This document shows, in pieces, positions 1 through 8,275 of a stretch of 64,000 bases of DNA. The notes under the pieces were generated by a model. The model was given only the letters and a program-made list of their open reading frames with translations. It searched no databases and was not told the DNA's origin. The stretch spans positions 2,976,001 through 3,040,000 of the forward strand of contig NC_014100.1 of assembly GCF_000092285.1 (NCBI RefSeq). Reading direction: 5' to 3'. The position numbers were made by a program, and so were the translations under genes. The DNA comes from Caulobacter segnis ATCC 21756 (GTDB lineage: Bacteria > Pseudomonadota > Alphaproteobacteria > Caulobacterales > Caulobacteraceae). Numbering within the stretch: position 1 is the first letter of the stretch; every line of letters starts with the position of its first letter.

Positions 1-2
1 TG

Positions 3-755
3 CCGGCCGTGATCGCCGTCATGCTGCTGGACGCGCTCTGCGGCCAGGTCCTGGCGCCACGCTCCGATCCGACCCTGGCGGACTGGTGGCGGAACACCAC
101 GCCGGTCGCCGAGCGCAAGGCGCCCTCGCCCCGCACCTTCCGGGCGGGTTCCGATCTCGTCATCGGGGCGGACGCCTCGGCGGATGGGCGCGAGATCACC
201 AGCCTCACCATCTTCCGCCGCAACGCCAAGGGCATCCTCGTCGAAAAGGTCGAGGCGTCGAAGGCGCTCTACGATGGTCGCCGCTGGACGCTCCAAAGCC
301 CCAAGACGACCCGCTTCGCCGGCGACCTCGCCCAGACCTCGACGGCGGCGTCGATCAACTGGCCGACGGCTCTGCGACCGCAAGACGTGCAGGGCCTGTT
401 CGGCGACGACAGCGCGCCCACCGCCGCCACGGCTCGCCGCGCGCTGGAGAACGGTGGTTCGGATAGGCCGGAGAGCTTCTACGCCACCCACTTCCAGTCC
501 GCGTTCGCCAGCCCGTTCGTCTCTCTGGTCATGCTGCTGCTGAGCGCGCCCGTCGCCCTCGCCAACTTCCGCAGCGGCCAGGGCGCGGTCCTGCTGACGG
601 CCGGCCTTGGCGCTGGCCTCCTCTTCCTGGTGGCGAACGGGATGCTGACCGCCCTGGGCGAGTCCGGCGCCTTGTCGCCCTTGCTGGCCGTCTGGGCCGC
701 TCCCGCCATCTTCGGCGCGCTGGCGGCGCGCACCTTCTTGGCCCTGGAGGGGTGA
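3..755 (+). CDS. LptF/LptG-family (YjgP/YjgQ) permease, C-terminal part
   Basis: The reading frame is open from the left edge of the window, so the gene is truncated here and its true start lies outside. The visible 250 or so residues show a periplasmic beta-rich stretch followed by three hydrophobic segments in the last 85 residues (beginning FASPFVSLVMLLL). This is the C-terminal layout of LptF/LptG permeases, which extract lipid from the inner membrane with an LptB ATPase. The next gene starts inside or directly at the stop codon, so the two are translationally coupled. Because that neighbour resembles a ceramide synthase, this permease could serve sphingolipid rather than LPS transport. 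That is inference; canonical LptG is the alternative. Confidence 0.75.
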   Translation, partial: PAVIAVMLLDALCGQVLAPRSDPTLADWWRNTTPVAERKAPSPRTFRAGSDLVIGADASADGREITSLTIFRRNAKGILVEKVEASKALYDGRRWTLQSPKTTRFAGDLAQTSTAASINWPTALRPQDVQGLFGDDSAPTAATARRALENGGSDRPESFYATHFQSAFASPFVSLVMLLLSAPVALANFRSGQGAVLLTAGLGAGLLFLVANGMLTALGESGALSPLLAVWAAPAIFGALAARTFLALEG

Positions 756-1909
756 TGCCTTTCGACTCCACGAACGCCGACCTTCAGGTCATCCCGGTCA
801 AGACGCCGGACGAGCTTAAGCGCTTCATCGTCCTGCCCGCCCGGCTCAACGCCAAGGATCCCAACTGGATCACGCCGCTTTTCATGGAGCGGACCGAGGC
901 CCTGACGCCGAAGACCAACCCGTTCTTCGCCCACGCCGAGGTGCAGCTGTTCCTGGCGACGCGCGGCGGCCGCGACGTCGGACGGATCAGCGCCCAGATC
1001 GACCACCTCACCCCTCAGCCGACGCCCGGGCGCTTGGACGGTCACTTCGGCATGATCGCGGCCGAGGACGACGCGGCGGTTTTCCAGATTCTTTTCCGCA
1101 CGGCCGAGGACTGGCTGAGCGCGAAAGGCCGCACCCACGCCGTCGGGCCCTTCAACCTGTCGATCAACGAAGAGGTCGGCCTGCTGGTCCACGGCTTCGA
1201 CACGCCGCCGATGGTGCTGATGGGCCACGACCCGGTCTACGCCGGCAAGCGGATCGAGGAGCAGGGCTACGTCAAGGCCCAGGACCTGTTCGCCTACAGG
1301 GCCGACGAGACCGGCGACATTCCCGAGATCGCCCAGCGCCGCGTCAAGCGCGGCCTGCCCGCCGGCGTCGTCCTGCGGCAGCTGGACTGGAAGCGCTATG
1401 ACGAGGAGGTCGCCACCCTGACCGACATCCTCAACGACGCCTGGAAAGACAATTGGGGCTTCACCCCGACCACCGAGGCCGAGACGCGTCAGCTGGCCAA
1501 AGCCCTCAAGCAGGTGATCGACAAGCGCCTGGTCTGGTTCGCCGAGATCGACGGAGAACCGGCCGGCGTCGTCGTCTTCCTGCCGAACGTCAACGAAGCC
1601 ATCGCCGACCTGAACGGCAAGCTCCTGCCGTTCGGATGGGCCAAGCTGCTGTGGCGCCTGAAGGTCAAGGGCGTGAAGTCGGCGCGCATCCCGCTGATGG
1701 GCGTCAAGCGCAAGTTCTCGACCACCCAGCGCGGCCGCATGCTGCCCTTCTGGATGATGAAGGCCAGTCGCGACACCGCGATCGGGCTTGGTTACAACCG
1801 GTTCGAAATCTCGTGGGTGCTCGAGGCCAACACGGCCATGACCCACATCGCCGAGAACGTCGGCGGCACGCACTACAAGACCTATCGCGTTTACGAGAAG
1901 GCTCTGTGA
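755..1909 (+). CDS. GNAT-fold acyltransferase, candidate bacterial ceramide synthase (bCerS-like)
   Basis: A soluble 384-residue protein without signal peptide or membrane segments. The family is often annotated as a GNAT acetyltransferase or, misleadingly, dATP pyrophosphohydrolase. The C-terminal third carries the GNAT-like part (FAEIDGEPAGVVVFLPNVNE near residue 260, and a final stretch beginning NRFEISWVLEAN before TYRVYEKAL). In Caulobacter a protein of this type, next to an LptF/G-like permease and two nucleotidyltransferases, was described as the ceramide synthase that N-acylates 3-ketosphinganine; I am matching by recalled gene order, not by alignment. ATG at 755 overlaps the upstream stop; GTG at 752 is also possible. 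The downstream gene starts within its stop codon. Confidence 0.6.
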   Translation: MPFDSTNADLQVIPVKTPDELKRFIVLPARLNAKDPNWITPLFMERTEALTPKTNPFFAHAEVQLFLATRGGRDVGRISAQIDHLTPQPTPGRLDGHFGMIAAEDDAAVFQILFRTAEDWLSAKGRTHAVGPFNLSINEEVGLLVHGFDTPPMVLMGHDPVYAGKRIEEQGYVKAQDLFAYRADETGDIPEIAQRRVKRGLPAGVVLRQLDWKRYDEEVATLTDILNDAWKDNWGFTPTTEAETRQLAKALKQVIDKRLVWFAEIDGEPAGVVVFLPNVNEAIADLNGKLLPFGWAKLLWRLKVKGVKSARIPLMGVKRKFSTTQRGRMLPFWMMKASRDTAIGLGYNRFEISWVLEANTAMTHIAENVGGTHYKTYRVYEKAL

Positions 1910-2661
1910 GCGACTTCAAGGCGCTGATCCTGGCCGGATCGCGGCCGGGCGAAATCGATCCGGCAGCGGCCTACGCCGGCGTCGCTCACAAGGGCCTGAT
2001 CGTGCTGCAGGGTCAGACCTTGCTGAAGCGAGTGCTGGGCGCCGTCCAGGCCGCGGGGGCCGAGAAGGTCGGCGTCTCCGCCAACGACGAGACGATCCGC
2101 GCGGCGTTGGCCGGCGCGAATGTGGAGATCCTGCCGCCCGCCGCCGGCCCCAGCCAGAGCGTCGCCGACGGCGCGGGCGCGCTGGGCTTTCCGCTGATCG
2201 TCACGACGGTGGACCATGCGCTGCTCAAGCCCGAGTGGATCACCCGGTTCCTCGCCGATACGCCCAACTCCGCCGACGTCGCCGTGTTGCTGGCGTCGGA
2301 GGCCAAGGTCCAAGCCGCCGCGCCTCAGACCAAGCGGACCTATCTGAAGTTCCGCGACGGCCGCTATTCGGGCTGCAATCTCTTCCTGCTGCGCAACGAG
2401 AACGCGCTTAACGTCATCGCCGTCTGGCGCAAGGTCGAGGCCCTGCGAAAGCAGCCGTGGAAGATCGCCGCCATGCTGGGGCCGAGCTTCCTCATCCGCT
2501 ACGCGCTGGGTCTGCTGACGCTGGACGAGGCGGTGGCGCGGCTGGGAAAGCTGGCCAATGTCGAGGCGGCCGCCGTGCGCGCGCACGATGGTCTGGCCGC
2601 CGTCGACGTGGACAAGCCCTCGGACCTGGACCTGGTCCGGGAGCTGGTCGGCGAGGCCTAG
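1906..2661 (+). CDS. MobA-like NTP transferase domain protein
   Basis: Starts at GTG 1906 inside the stop of the preceding gene (GTGA overlap) and gives 251 residues. The N-terminus FKALILAGSRPG matches the nucleotide-binding loop of NTP-transferase (MobA/GT-A) folds, although the usual glycine-rich LAGGxGxRMG signature is relaxed. An LIVTTVDHALL segment near residue 103 sits where the metal-binding Asp of the family lies, and DVDKPSDLDLV at the C-terminus is typical of MobA-type proteins. It is probably a cytoplasmic nucleotidyltransferase making an activated head group for the neighbouring lipid/glycan genes; the substrate cannot be read from sequence. It converges on the next gene with a 4-bp overlap. 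Confidence 0.7.
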   Translation: MSDFKALILAGSRPGEIDPAAAYAGVAHKGLIVLQGQTLLKRVLGAVQAAGAEKVGVSANDETIRAALAGANVEILPPAAGPSQSVADGAGALGFPLIVTTVDHALLKPEWITRFLADTPNSADVAVLLASEAKVQAAAPQTKRTYLKFRDGRYSGCNLFLLRNENALNVIAVWRKVEALRKQPWKIAAMLGPSFLIRYALGLLTLDEAVARLGKLANVEAAAVRAHDGLAAVDVDKPSDLDLVRELVGEA

Positions 2662-3419
2662 ACGGCCTCGGCCTCCTTCGCCGCCCACTGCGCGGTCAGC
2701 GCGCGGTTGCGGACGAGGTCCTCCGGGAAGTCCATCTCGGCCCAATCAAGCCCCTCGATCGAGCGAACGCGCACGACGTCGTGGTTCTGGGCGATCTCAT
2801 TGATCACGCTGAGGTACCAACGCTTCAGGCCTTCCGGCGTGCGCATGATCGCTTCCAGGGTCTTCACGAACAGCGCCGAGCCCTCGGCGTCGAAGCGCAG
2901 GAAACCGATCGACTCGGCGTCGTACTCGGTGATCGTCTTGCCGATGGCGCGAAGGGCGTCCCCTTCGGTCAGCACCTTCATGTCGTCGGCGTCGTAGCCT
3001 TCCGCCTTGCGGTCGACCGTCACCGTGATGGGGGCGTCCGGCGCGCTGATCAGACGCTCGGCGATCGCCGGCTCGAACAGGGTGTCGCCGTTGAGGATCA
3101 TGAACGGCCCGCCGCGCATCTCCTCACGCGCCAACCAGCAGGTCGCGAGGTTGTCGGTCACGCTGTAGAACGGGTTGTAGAGCGTGCGGACCGTCATGCC
3201 CGGCAGCGACAGGCGCGCGATCTCGGCCTCGACCAAGTCGCTGCGGAAGCCCGTGACCACCACGGCCTCGGGCACGCCCGCCTGATGCAGGTGGCGCAGC
3301 TGCCATTCAAGAACCGTCTTGCCAGCCAGCTCCACCAGGCACTTGGGCCGATCATCGGTCAGCGGCGACAGCCTTTTGCCCTGACCGGCGGCGAGGATGA
3401 GGGTCTTGACCGGCTGCAT
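2658..3419 (-). CDS. Nucleotidyltransferase (sugar/choline-phosphate cytidylyltransferase-like)
   Basis: A 253-residue single-domain NTP_transferase. The signature LILAAGQGKRLSPLTDDRPK at residues 6-25 is the nucleotide-binding loop with the catalytic Arg and Lys. MILNGDTLFEP near residue 107 supplies the metal-binding Asp, and AEMDFPEDL near the C-terminus the second acidic site. The family activates phosphorylated sugars or alcohols (LicC, MurU, HddC types) as NDP or CDP derivatives. It faces the acyltransferase operon tail to tail with a 4-bp overlap. In Caulobacter a nucleotidyltransferase in this neighbourhood has been tied to ceramide-phosphoglycerate synthesis; I treat that as a hypothesis only. 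Confidence 0.75.
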   Translation of the reverse strand: MQPVKTLILAAGQGKRLSPLTDDRPKCLVELAGKTVLEWQLRHLHQAGVPEAVVVTGFRSDLVEAEIARLSLPGMTVRTLYNPFYSVTDNLATCWLAREEMRGGPFMILNGDTLFEPAIAERLISAPDAPITVTVDRKAEGYDADDMKVLTEGDALRAIGKTITEYDAESIGFLRFDAEGSALFVKTLEAIMRTPEGLKRWYLSVINEIAQNHDVVRVRSIEGLDWAEMDFPEDLVRNRALTAQWAAKEAEAV

Positions 3420-3796
3420 GTCGTTCTAAAAATCTCGCTGGATCGGGGCTTGTTCTCGCCCCTAGAGGAATCGTTGGACCGCGAACCGTGCGGCCGCGAG
3501 CGCATAACTGAGCACGAACCGCCCGCTGGGCAAGTCCGCGCGCCCCCTCAAAGCCGCACGCCTTCCGTCGCGCAAGCCTGCTTGGACTCTTTTTTGGCCA
3601 AAACGATCAATCGGCAACGGTCGATTTCGCTTAGTCGCTCCCGAGCGCGCCACACCCCATGGTTCAGCTTGGGTTCAGCTTGACCTGAAGATTGTGTGGA
3701 GGATTGACGGCCTTCCCCTTCCGGAACCTGAACCATTCCACCATATGGCCATTGTCATATTCGGGTGGGGGCCTCGACTTAAGACCAGGAGGCGTC
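3420..3796. other. Intergenic region upstream of the GT4 gene
   Basis: There is no convincing gene in these 377 bases; short open frames on both strands lack ribosome sites and family features. The region must hold the divergent promoters of the nucleotidyltransferase and the glycosyltransferase. It contains an 11-bp tandem repeat (listed separately) and a reversed GTTCAG copy near 3728 (AACCTGAACC). Confidence 0.6.
3661..3682 (+). promoter_or_regulatory. Tandem 11-bp direct repeat, candidate OmpR-family operator
   Basis: GGTTCAGCTTG occurs twice head to tail, so GTTCAG recurs with a period of 11 bp (3662 and 3673). OmpR/PhoB-type response regulators bind direct repeats at this spacing. The same GTTCAG-N5-GTTCAG arrangement occurs at 53463. 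It lies about 115 bp upstream of the glycosyltransferase start. Confidence 0.45.
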
Positions 3797-4999
3797 GTGC
3801 AGCGCGCGGAAAGAACCATTCGTCAGCCCGCTGAGGAAAAGCCCGCCGAGGGCCTGCGCCTCGCCCTTTTTTCCGGCAACTACAACTATACCCGAGACGG
3901 CTCGAACCAGGCGCTCAACCGCCTCTCGTCCTATCTGATCGAGGCGGGCGCGACCGTTCGCGTCTATTCGCCCACCACCGACACGCCGGCCTTCGAACCC
4001 GCCGGCGAACTCGTTTCCGCGCCGTCGGTGGCCATTCCGGGACGCAGCGAATACCGGCTGGCCCTGGGCCTGACGGCCGGCCTGAAAGCGGATCTGGCCG
4101 CGTTCCAGCCCACCATGGTCCATCTCTCGGCGCCGGACCTCCTGGGCGCCCAGGCGGGTCGCTGGGGACGCCAGGCGGGCCTTCCGGTCGTCGCCAGTCT
4201 GCACACCCGCTTCGAGACCTACCTCTCGTACTACGGCTTCGACTGGCTGAGGCCCACGGTCGAACGCTATCTCGACCGCTTCTACCGCGGCTGCGATCGA
4301 GTGCTGGCGCCCAATGCGCCGATCGCCGACCTGTTACGGGCCCAAGGCCTCGGTGAACGGGTGCGCGTGTGGGGACGCGGCGTTGACCGCGACCGTTTCT
4401 CGCCGGAGCGCAAGGACATGGCCTGGCGCCGTTCGCTGGGGATCGCCGATAACGAGATCGTCGTCGCCTTCCTCGGTCGCCTGGTCATGGAGAAAGGTCT
4501 CGATGTCATGGCCGACACCCTCGCTCGCCTGGGCGACCAGCCGATCCGACCGCTGATCATCGGCGACGGCCCCGCCCGCGCCTTCCTCGAAGCGCGCGCG
4601 CCCGAGGCGATCTTCGCCGGTCATCTCGATGGCGACGATTTGGGCCGCGCCGTCTCCAGCGCCGACATCCTGTTCAATCCCAGCCTGACCGAAGCCTTCG
4701 GCAACGCCAGCCTTGAAGGCATGGCGGCGGGGCTTGCGGTGCTCTGCCCCCGCGCGCCCAGCACCAGCGCGCTGATCACCGACGGGCACGATGGCGTCCT
4801 TGCGCCCAGCCCCGATGCGGAGACCTACGCGAACGCCATCCGCAGCCTGATCGCGGAACCCCTTCGCCGCCTGAGACTCTCGAGGGCGGCCCGCGTGTCC
4901 AGCGCCGCGTATGATTGGCGCGCCATCTGCGCCGACGTGCTCGACGTCTATCGCGAACTCGGGGCGGCTCCCGCCTCCCGCGCGCGCTCGGCTGCATGA
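3797..4999 (+). CDS. GT4-family glycosyltransferase (MgtA-like)
   Basis: The open frame extends to 3692, but GTG 3797 has an excellent AGGAGG five bases upstream and removes a non-homologous leader, giving 400 residues. GT-B fold: the N-terminal domain begins LRLALFSGNYNYTRDG, with the acceptor-side glycine loop near residues 27-36. The C-terminal nucleotide-sugar domain carries FLGRLVMEKG near 235 and the retaining E-x7-E motif (E299 and E307 in TEAFGNASLEG). The closest well-known relatives transfer mannose or glucuronate to diacylglycerol or other lipid acceptors. It is cytoplasmic or membrane-associated. ATGA overlap with the YbhN-like gene suggests one operon that glycosylates, and perhaps flips, a lipid. 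Confidence 0.85.
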   Translation: MQRAERTIRQPAEEKPAEGLRLALFSGNYNYTRDGSNQALNRLSSYLIEAGATVRVYSPTTDTPAFEPAGELVSAPSVAIPGRSEYRLALGLTAGLKADLAAFQPTMVHLSAPDLLGAQAGRWGRQAGLPVVASLHTRFETYLSYYGFDWLRPTVERYLDRFYRGCDRVLAPNAPIADLLRAQGLGERVRVWGRGVDRDRFSPERKDMAWRRSLGIADNEIVVAFLGRLVMEKGLDVMADTLARLGDQPIRPLIIGDGPARAFLEARAPEAIFAGHLDGDDLGRAVSSADILFNPSLTEAFGNASLEGMAAGLAVLCPRAPSTSALITDGHDGVLAPSPDAETYANAIRSLIAEPLRRLRLSRAARVSSAAYDWRAICADVLDVYRELGAAPASRARSAA

Positions 5000-5997
5000 C
5001 GGACAAGAGCGGTAAGCGCGGGGGCGCGGCGCGAGGCTGGCTGCTGACGGTCGGCGTGGCCCTCTTGGCGATCCTGTTGGCCACTCACGGCGCCGGCGCC
5101 GTGCGCGCCCTGGTCGCCGAAGTGGGGTGGCAAGCCATCCTGGTCGTGGCTGCGCACCTGCCGGTGACCTTCATGGCCACTGTCGGCTGGCAGGTGCTGT
5201 TGCCGCCCGACCGCCGGCCATCGCTGCCGTTCCTGTTCCGGCTGAGGCTGATCAAGGAGGCGGTCAACGCCCTGCTGCCGGTGGCGCAGGTCGGCGGCGA
5301 GGTCGTGCGGGCCAAGCTAGCCGCGCGTCAGGGTCTGACCCTGGCCGAAAGCACGGCCAGCTGCGTCGTCGATGTTCTCGCCGGCACCGTCGGGTTGGTG
5401 CTGTTCGTGCTCGCCAGCCTGGCGGTCGCCATGGCCACCCTGCGCGATCCGAGTCTGGCCCAGGCGGGCCTGGCCGTTGTCGGCGTCGTGTTCCTGATCG
5501 CCACGATCCTGTTCATCGCGCACAAGGCCGGCGTCGGCCAGCGTATCGGCCAGTTCTCCCAAAGATGGACAGCGATCGCCGGCCGCGTCGGCGCGCTCGG
5601 CGACGCCTTTCGCGACATCGGCGCTCGGCGGAAGGAGATCGGCGCGTCCTGGGCCTGGCACATGGCCGCCTGGCTCGCGGGCGCGTTCGAAACCTACGTC
5701 TCCATGTGGGCCCTGGGCTTGCACCCCACGCTGGTCCAGGCCCTGATCGTCGAGGGCTTGGCCCAGACAGCCAAGGTCGTCGGCTTCGCCATTCCCGGCG
5801 CGCTCGGCGTCCAGGAGGGCGGCTATCTATTGCTGGGCGGCGCGCTGGGCCTGTCGCCGGACCAGGCTCTGGCCCTCTCGCTGTTGCGACGCCTGCGTGA
5901 ACTCACCCTAGGCGCTCTAGGCCTCGTGCTCTGGCGAACAACACGTCCGGCGACGTCCATGCCCACCGGCGAGACCTCTGCGGCTACCGCCTCGTAG
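4996..5997 (+). CDS. YbhN/UPF0104 (LPG synthase TM-domain family) membrane protein
   Basis: ATG 4996 overlaps the upstream stop by four bases; 333 residues. About eight hydrophobic segments are seen, starting WLLTVGVALLAILLATHGAG. The family signature is present: LPVAQVGGEVVRAKLAARQG near residue 96, and GFAIPGALGVQEGGYLLLGGALG near 265 (the PxxxGxQE motif). Members include the MprF N-terminal flippase domain, HpnL and YbhN; they are thought to move or help make amino-acyl, hopanoid or glycosylated lipids across the inner membrane. Coupling to the GT4 gene fits flipping of its glycolipid product. The specific lipid is unknown. Confidence 0.8.
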   Translation: MTDKSGKRGGAARGWLLTVGVALLAILLATHGAGAVRALVAEVGWQAILVVAAHLPVTFMATVGWQVLLPPDRRPSLPFLFRLRLIKEAVNALLPVAQVGGEVVRAKLAARQGLTLAESTASCVVDVLAGTVGLVLFVLASLAVAMATLRDPSLAQAGLAVVGVVFLIATILFIAHKAGVGQRIGQFSQRWTAIAGRVGALGDAFRDIGARRKEIGASWAWHMAAWLAGAFETYVSMWALGLHPTLVQALIVEGLAQTAKVVGFAIPGALGVQEGGYLLLGGALGLSPDQALALSLLRRLRELTLGALGLVLWRTTRPATSMPTGETSAATAS

Positions 5998-6023
5998 TTC
6001 CCACATATCAGGATATCATCCTG
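5998..6023. promoter_or_regulatory. Candidate operator upstream of RG-I esterase/GH28 operon
   Basis: TTCCCACATATCAG begins immediately after the preceding stop codon and runs into an inverted repeat CAGGAT-ATC-ATCCTG (6009-6023). The first part resembles sequences at 13732-13767 and 22012-22025, the other two intergenic regions of the RG-I/rhamnose locus. It lies 70 to 96 bp upstream of the first gene of the operon. Binding by the IclR regulator encoded at 21169-21996 is an inference. Confidence 0.35.
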
Positions 6024-6093
6024 TATTTTGGCATTGAAAGCCTGGCGTCGCGCCGCTACCAAGATGGCGGACTCTGCGCGCAAGGGAGGCGGC

Positions 6094-7317
6094 ATGATCC
6101 TGGATCGGCGGACACTGCTGACGGGCCTCGCGCTCGCGCCTAGCATCGCGCTCGCCAGGGAGGCCGCGTCCGTGTGGACCTTTGATTTCCAAACGTCGTC
6201 CCCCAAGCCTTATGACCCGGCCGCGGGCCACGGATGGGAGCCGGGCCCCGGGCGCCTGTTCTCGGTGAAGGTTCCAGAGGGCGACTACCGCGTCGCTCTG
6301 GACATGGGCGGCGACCAGGCCAGCGAGACCACGATCAAGGCCGAAGCCAGACGGCTGATGCTGGAAAGCGTCCGCGTCGGCGCCGGCGAGACCGAAACGC
6401 GGACGATCATCGTCAATGTCCGCCGTCCGGACCTCGCGCCACCGCCTCCCAACGCGCCTGGTGGAACACGCGTCCTGCTCAATCCGCGCGAGGACGGCAG
6501 CTACGCCTGGGACGACAAGCTGACTCTGGAGTTCTGCGGCCCGACCGCCGCCGTGCGACGCCTCCGGATCGAGCCGGTCACGGTCCCAACCGTATTTCTG
6601 GCGGGCGACTCGACCGTCACCGACCAGCGCTTCGAACCGGCCGCCGGCTGGGGCCAGATGCTGCCGCGCTTCTTCAAGCCCGAAATCTCGGTCGCCAACC
6701 ACGCCGAGTCCGGCGAGACCCTGAAGTCGTTCCTGATCGAGCGCCGTCTCGACAAGATCCTCAGCCGGATCAAGCCCGGGGACTGGCTGCTGATCCAGTT
6801 CGGCCACAACGATCAGAAGACCCAGTGGCCGCAGACCTACGCCGAGGCCGCCACCACCTATCGGGACTACCTGCGCGTCTATGCCGGCGAAGCCCGGCGA
6901 CGCGGCGCGACGCCCGTGTTCGTCACGTCCATGCACCGCCACCGCTTCGACGCGGCCGGAAAGGTGGTCGACACCTTGGGCGACTATCCCAAGGCCATGC
7001 GCGAAACGGCGGGCGACTTGGGCGCCCCGCTGATCGACCTCCACGCCATGAGCGCCGCCTTCTACGAGGCTCTGGGGCCCAAGGAAGCCTGGAAGGCCTT
7101 CAACGACGGCGGCAAGGACCTGACACACCACAACAACTACGGCGCCTATCAACTCGCGCGCTGCGTCGTCGAGGGCGTCCGGACCCATGTTCCTGATCTC
7201 GCCGCCCATCTGGCGGGCGACTTGCCGCCGTTCGATCCGGCCCGCCCGCCTTCGCCCGACGCCTTCACTCTGCCGCCCAGCGCGGTCGCCAGTCAGGAGC
7301 AACTCCGTGGCAATTGA
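6094..7317 (+). CDS. Secreted SGNH/GDSL rhamnogalacturonan acetylesterase-like protein
   Basis: The frame opens at 6028, but ATG 6094 is preceded by AAGGGAGG and starts a signal peptide (MILDRRTLLTGLALAPSIALA, with twin Arg). The mature protein has an N-terminal beta-sandwich region of about 120 residues, then the SGNH core: GDSTVT with nucleophile Ser173, [13 protein letters not shown] for the Asn block, and DLTHHNNYGA holding the catalytic Asp/His. This architecture matches two-domain rhamnogalacturonan acetylesterases (CE12-like, YesY/RhgT group), which remove acetyl groups from RG-I so lyases can act. First gene of a four-gene operon whose members all overlap. Likely periplasmic. Confidence 0.85.
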   Translation: MILDRRTLLTGLALAPSIALAREAASVWTFDFQTSSPKPYDPAAGHGWEPGPGRLFSVKVPEGDYRVALDMGGDQASETTIKAEARRLMLESVRVGAGETETRTIIVNVRRPDLAPPPPNAPGGTRVLLNPREDGSYAWDDKLTLEFCGPTAAVRRLRIEPVTVPTVFLAGDSTVTDQRFEPAAGWGQMLPRFFKPEISVANHAESGETLKSFLIERRLDKILSRIKPGDWLLIQFGHNDQKTQWPQTYAEAATTYRDYLRVYAGEARRRGATPVFVTSMHRHRFDAAGKVVDTLGDYPKAMRETAGDLGAPLIDLHAMSAAFYEALGPKEAWKAFNDGGKDLTHHNNYGAYQLARCVVEGVRTHVPDLAAHLAGDLPPFDPARPPSPDAFTLPPSAVASQEQLRGN

Positions 7318-8275
7318 AACCGACCGCCGCGCCCTGCTCGGCCTCGCCGCCGGCCTGGCGGCCATGCCCGCCCTGGCCCGCGCCCAGGACACGCCCCCGG
7401 CGATCGAAACCGTCGACCTTTGGCCCAAGGCGGCGCCCGGCGGCGAGAAGGTCACCGTCACCGAACGGGTGATCCTGCGCACCCCTGGCGGTGATCCGAA
7501 CGACACGGCTTTTCTGAACGTGACCAAGCCCTGGCTGACCATGCGCCGGCCGGCCAAGCCGAACGGCGCGGCGGTGCTAATGATCCCGGGCGGCGGCTAT
7601 GTTCGCGTGGCCGTCGGCAAGAACGGCGGACCAATCGACGCCTGGCTGGCCAGCCTGGGGGTCACGGCCTTCGTCATGGACTACCGCCTGCCCGCCGACG
7701 GATGGGCCGCAGGTCCGGACGTGGCCTTGCAGGACGCCCAGCGCGCCATCCGCCTGATCCGCGCCCGCGCTCCGTCCCTGGGCGTCGATCCCGCCAAGGT
7801 CGCGGTGATCGGATTTTCGGCCGGCGGCCATGTCGCGGCGCGCCTGGCGACCCAGTACGGCCGCGACACCTACGCCGCCGTCGATGAGGCGGACAGCCAA
7901 CCGACCCGCCCCTTCGCGACTGGCCTGTTCTATCCTGTGGTCACAGCCACCCTGCCCCACGCCCATGGACAGTCGGTCAGGCAGTTGCTGGGCGCGACCC
8001 CGACAGACGCCCAGCGCATCGCCGTTTCGGCCGAGCAGCATGTGCCCGCGGACGCGCCGCCGACCTTCATCGCGGCCGCGGCCGACGACAGGGTGGTGCC
8101 CGTCGAGAACAGCGTGCTGATGTGGCAGGCCCTGCGCGCCAAGAAGATCCCGGTCGAGATGCATTTGCAGGAGGTCGGCGGCCACGGCTTTGGCCTCAAG
8201 GGGCCCGATGGTCAGGTCGCTCCGTCGATGTTGGCGCTGGACGCCTTCTTCCGGCGCCACGGTCTCTACGCGTGA
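7307..8275 (+). CDS. Alpha/beta-hydrolase, acetyl-xylan-esterase-like, secreted
   Basis: GTG 7307 lies 6 bases after AGGAGC and 11 bases inside the upstream gene, giving 322 residues. It begins with a twin-Arg-like/Sec signal (TDRRALLGLAAGLAAMPALARA). The catalytic set of an alpha/beta hydrolase is visible: oxyanion loop MIPGGGYV near residue 90, nucleophile elbow GFSAGG with Ser171, Asp in AAADDRVVP, and His in VGGHGFG. Relatives are BD-FAE/acetyl-esterase proteins that commonly sit in pectin and xylan loci. Here it probably removes acetyl or other ester substituents from pectic oligosaccharides in the periplasm. The next gene begins within its stop codon. Confidence 0.85.
   Translation: MAIETDRRALLGLAAGLAAMPALARAQDTPPAIETVDLWPKAAPGGEKVTVTERVILRTPGGDPNDTAFLNVTKPWLTMRRPAKPNGAAVLMIPGGGYVRVAVGKNGGPIDAWLASLGVTAFVMDYRLPADGWAAGPDVALQDAQRAIRLIRARAPSLGVDPAKVAVIGFSAGGHVAARLATQYGRDTYAAVDEADSQPTRPFATGLFYPVVTATLPHAHGQSVRQLLGATPTDAQRIAVSAEQHVPADAPPTFIAAAADDRVVPVENSVLMWQALRAKKIPVEMHLQEVGGHGFGLKGPDGQVAPSMLALDAFFRRHGLYA

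Noticed and set aside
9..9. GTG at 9 as the true start of the first gene
   Set aside because: The frame is open to the left edge and the protein lacks the N-terminal half of LptF/G permeases, so the gene is cut by the window.
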